Shown piece after piece: positions 13,985 to 15,676 of a DNA stretch of 15,676 nt. The notes beneath the pieces are model-generated. The model was not told the origin of the DNA. It searched no databases and saw only the letters and a list, made by a program, of their open reading frames with translations. Each line of letters begins with the position of its first letter. Position 1 is the stretch's first letter. Made by a program: the position numbers and the translations under genes. Source of the DNA: Pseudomonadota bacterium (GTDB lineage Bacteria > Pseudomonadota > Gammaproteobacteria > Xanthomonadales > Xanthomonadaceae); assembly GCA_023453655.1 (NCBI GenBank), contig JAEXTE010000009.1:1-15676 (forward strand), read 5' to 3'.

Positions 13985-15676
13985 TCAGGCCGCCCGCATC
14001 CGGTCGAGCCAGCGCTGGATCGCGTCGCGGTCGCGGCAGCGCAGCAGCGCCGGCGCCGCGGCACGCAGCGCACCCAGCCGCTGGGCGCGGATCGCGCGCC
14101 GCACTTCCAGCAGCGTGCCCGGATGCAGGCTGAACTCCTCCAGCCCCAGCGCCAGCAGCAGCGGGGTGAGGGCGGGGTCGCCGGCCATTTCGCCGCACAC
14201 CGCCACCGGCTTGCCGCGGGCCCGCGCGGTGCGGATCACGCCCTGCAGCAGCTTGAGCATCGCCGGATGCAGGGGCGAGTACAGGTCGCCCAGGGCGTCG
14301 TTGCCGCGGTCGGCGGCCAGCAGGTACTGGGTCAGGTCGTTGGTGCCGATCGAGACGAAGTCGACCGTGTCGATGAAGCACGACAGCGCGAGCGCGGCCG
14401 CCGGCACCTCGATCATCGCGCCCAGCGGCACGTGCTCGGCGAGCTCGTGGCCTTCCTCGCGCAGGTCGCGGGTCAGGCGGCGGATCATCCCCGCCACGGC
14501 CAGCATTTCCTCGCGGTTGCTGACCATCGGCACCAGGATGCGCACCGGACCGTAGCCGGATGCGCGCAGGATCGCGCGCAGCTGGGTCTCGAACACCGGC
14601 GTGCGCGACAGCGACAGGCGCACGCCGCGCACGCCCAGCGCGGGATTGGGTTCGTCGGCCAGGGCCAGGCCGGTGCGATCGGCCTTGTCGGCGCCGATGT
14701 CCATGGTGCGGATGGTCACCGTGCGGCCGGTCATCGCCAGCACCACGTCGCGATAGGCGCGGAACTGCTCGTCCTCGCCGGGCAGTTCGCTGCGCTGCAG
14801 GAACAGGAATTCGGTGCGGTACAGGCCCACGCCCGCGGCGCCGAGCGCATGCGCGCCGGTCACGTCCTCGCGCGACTCGGCGTTGGCCCAGAGGCGGATG
14901 TCGACCTCGTCCAATGTGCGCGACGGCTCGCGCCGCAGCCGGTGCAGCTGCTTGCGCTCGCGCTTCTCCTCGCGCAGGCGGCTGCGGTACTCGCGCAGGT
15001 CCGCCGCATTGGGCTCGATGATGATCGTGCCGCTGGCGCCGTCCACCAGCAGCACGTCGCCATCGTTGACCTGGTGCAGCGCCTGCGGCGCGCCCACCAC
15101 CAGCGGCAGGTGCAGGCTGCGCGCGAGGATCGCGCTGTGGGCCAGCGCGCTGCCGCCGGCGGTCACCACCGCCAGCACGCCCTGCGACTGCAGCTGGCTC
15201 AGCTCGGCCGGGGCGACGCCATCGGCGACCAGGATCTCGCCCGACACGCCCTTGAGCTCGGCGTCGCGCCTGTGCAGCATGGCGTGCACGCGCCCGATGA
15301 CGTGGTCGATGTCCTCGACGCGGCTGCGGAAGTAGGCATCGTCCATCGCCTCGAACACGGCCGCCAGCCGGTCGCGCTGCAGGCGCAGCGCGTAGTCGGC
15401 GCCGTACAGGCCCTTGCCCACCAGGTCGTCCAGGCCCTGCAGCAGTTCCGGGTCGTCGAGCAGCAGGCTGTGCAGGTCGAGGAACTCGCCCACTTCATGC
15501 GCGAGCGCGCCGTGCAGGCGGTCGCGCATGTTGCGCATTTCCACCCGCACCGCGTCGATGGCGGTGTGCAGGCGGCGCAGTTCGGCGGGAACGGCGGCCG
15601 GCGCGATGTGTTCCTCGGCCACCTCCAGCGCATGCGGCTGCCGCACGCGCGCGCGACCGAGCGCGCTGCCCCGGGA
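13985..15676 (-). CDS. ptsI: Phosphoenolpyruvate–protein phosphotransferase, PTS enzyme I (5' end off window)
   Basis: First enzyme of the phosphotransferase system: takes phosphate from PEP onto a His and passes it to HPr. 563 residues are visible and the frame is open to the window edge (SRGSALGRARV, the usual segment just after the start), so probably only about 10 residues are missing; the GTG at 15646 is internal. The HPr-binding helices include HSLLLDDPELLQGLDDLV. The phospho-His loop is TAGGSALAHSAILARSLHLP, with the His at visible residue 180 (E. coli H189). The PEP-binding C-terminal barrel shows LYRTEFLFL, MVSNREEM, IGTNDLTQYLLAADRGN and AVCGEMAGD with the active Cys (visible 494, E. 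coli C502). No GAF domain is seen in the visible part, so ptsI rather than ptsP. In xanthomonads ptsH and an EIIA usually lie upstream; here they would be beyond the right edge. Confidence 0.95.
   Translation of the reverse strand, partial: SRGSALGRARVRQPHALEVAEEHIAPAAVPAELRRLHTAIDAVRVEMRNMRDRLHGALAHEVGEFLDLHSLLLDDPELLQGLDDLVGKGLYGADYALRLQRDRLAAVFEAMDDAYFRSRVEDIDHVIGRVHAMLHRRDAELKGVSGEILVADGVAPAELSQLQSQGVLAVVTAGGSALAHSAILARSLHLPLVVGAPQALHQVNDGDVLLVDGASGTIIIEPNAADLREYRSRLREEKRERKQLHRLRREPSRTLDEVDIRLWANAESREDVTGAHALGAAGVGLYRTEFLFLQRSELPGEDEQFRAYRDVVLAMTGRTVTIRTMDIGADKADRTGLALADEPNPALGVRGVRLSLSRTPVFETQLRAILRASGYGPVRILVPMVSNREEMLAVAGMIRRLTRDLREEGHELAEHVPLGAMIEVPAAALALSCFIDTVDFVSIGTNDLTQYLLAADRGNDALGDLYSPLHPAMLKLLQGVIRTARARGKPVAVCGEMAGDPALTPLLLALGLEEFSLHPGTLLEVRRAIRAQRLGALRAAAPALLRCRDRDAIQRWLDRMRAA

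Noticed and set aside
12384..14555. Plus-strand frame of 723 codons opposite mgtE and ptsI
   Set aside because: Ser/Arg-rich antisense shadow of two clear genes.

Overview
This window looks like ordinary chromosome of a very GC-rich gammaproteobacterium of the Xanthomonadaceae (Lysobacter/Luteimonas/Xanthomonas-like). The reasons are the base composition, the gene order prmA–zinc-ribbon/DUF3426–fis–purH–purD, the pairing of PTS enzyme I with mgtE, and several start codons placed 5-6 nt after a -10-like box, as in leaderless transcripts. The assignment comes from gene content and order recalled from the family; no search was run.

Left part (1-7003). The 3' end of an Old Yellow Enzyme (YqjM type) gene runs rightwards to 651. 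A 401-bp gap follows, holding a mosaic of three related repeat units (705-895) and two GC-rich hairpins. A leftward block then runs, in transcription order, prmA (ribosomal protein L11 methyltransferase), a membrane protein with an N-terminal zinc ribbon and C-terminal DUF3426, fis, purH, a small lipoprotein of unknown function, and purD. PurD and PurH are two enzymes of de novo purine synthesis; Fis is a nucleoid protein and growth-phase regulator.

Middle (7004-11100). Manganese-type superoxide dismutase diverges from prmA and ends in a strong intrinsic terminator. Convergent to it is tag (3-methyladenine DNA glycosylase I). Then come four rightward genes: a SlyD-type FKBP prolyl isomerase, yqgE and ruvX (overlapping by ATGA), and pyrB (aspartate carbamoyltransferase).

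Right part (11104-15676). A leftward set reads, in transcription order, ptsI (PTS enzyme I, 5' end off the window), mgtE (magnesium channel), a lipid-anchored alpha/beta hydrolase, and a small secreted protein of unknown function whose stop lies 3 bp from the stop of pyrB.

Most genes are housekeeping: nucleotide synthesis, translation and DNA maintenance, oxidative stress and metal/sugar signalling. I see no phage, plasmid, CRISPR, toxin or defence genes and no rRNA or tRNA. The points most worth checking are the leaderless-type starts, a three-codon reading frame directly under the mgtE promoter, the repeat mosaic next to purD, and the conserved-looking but unexplained small exported proteins. 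I did not find a convincing new multi-gene system.
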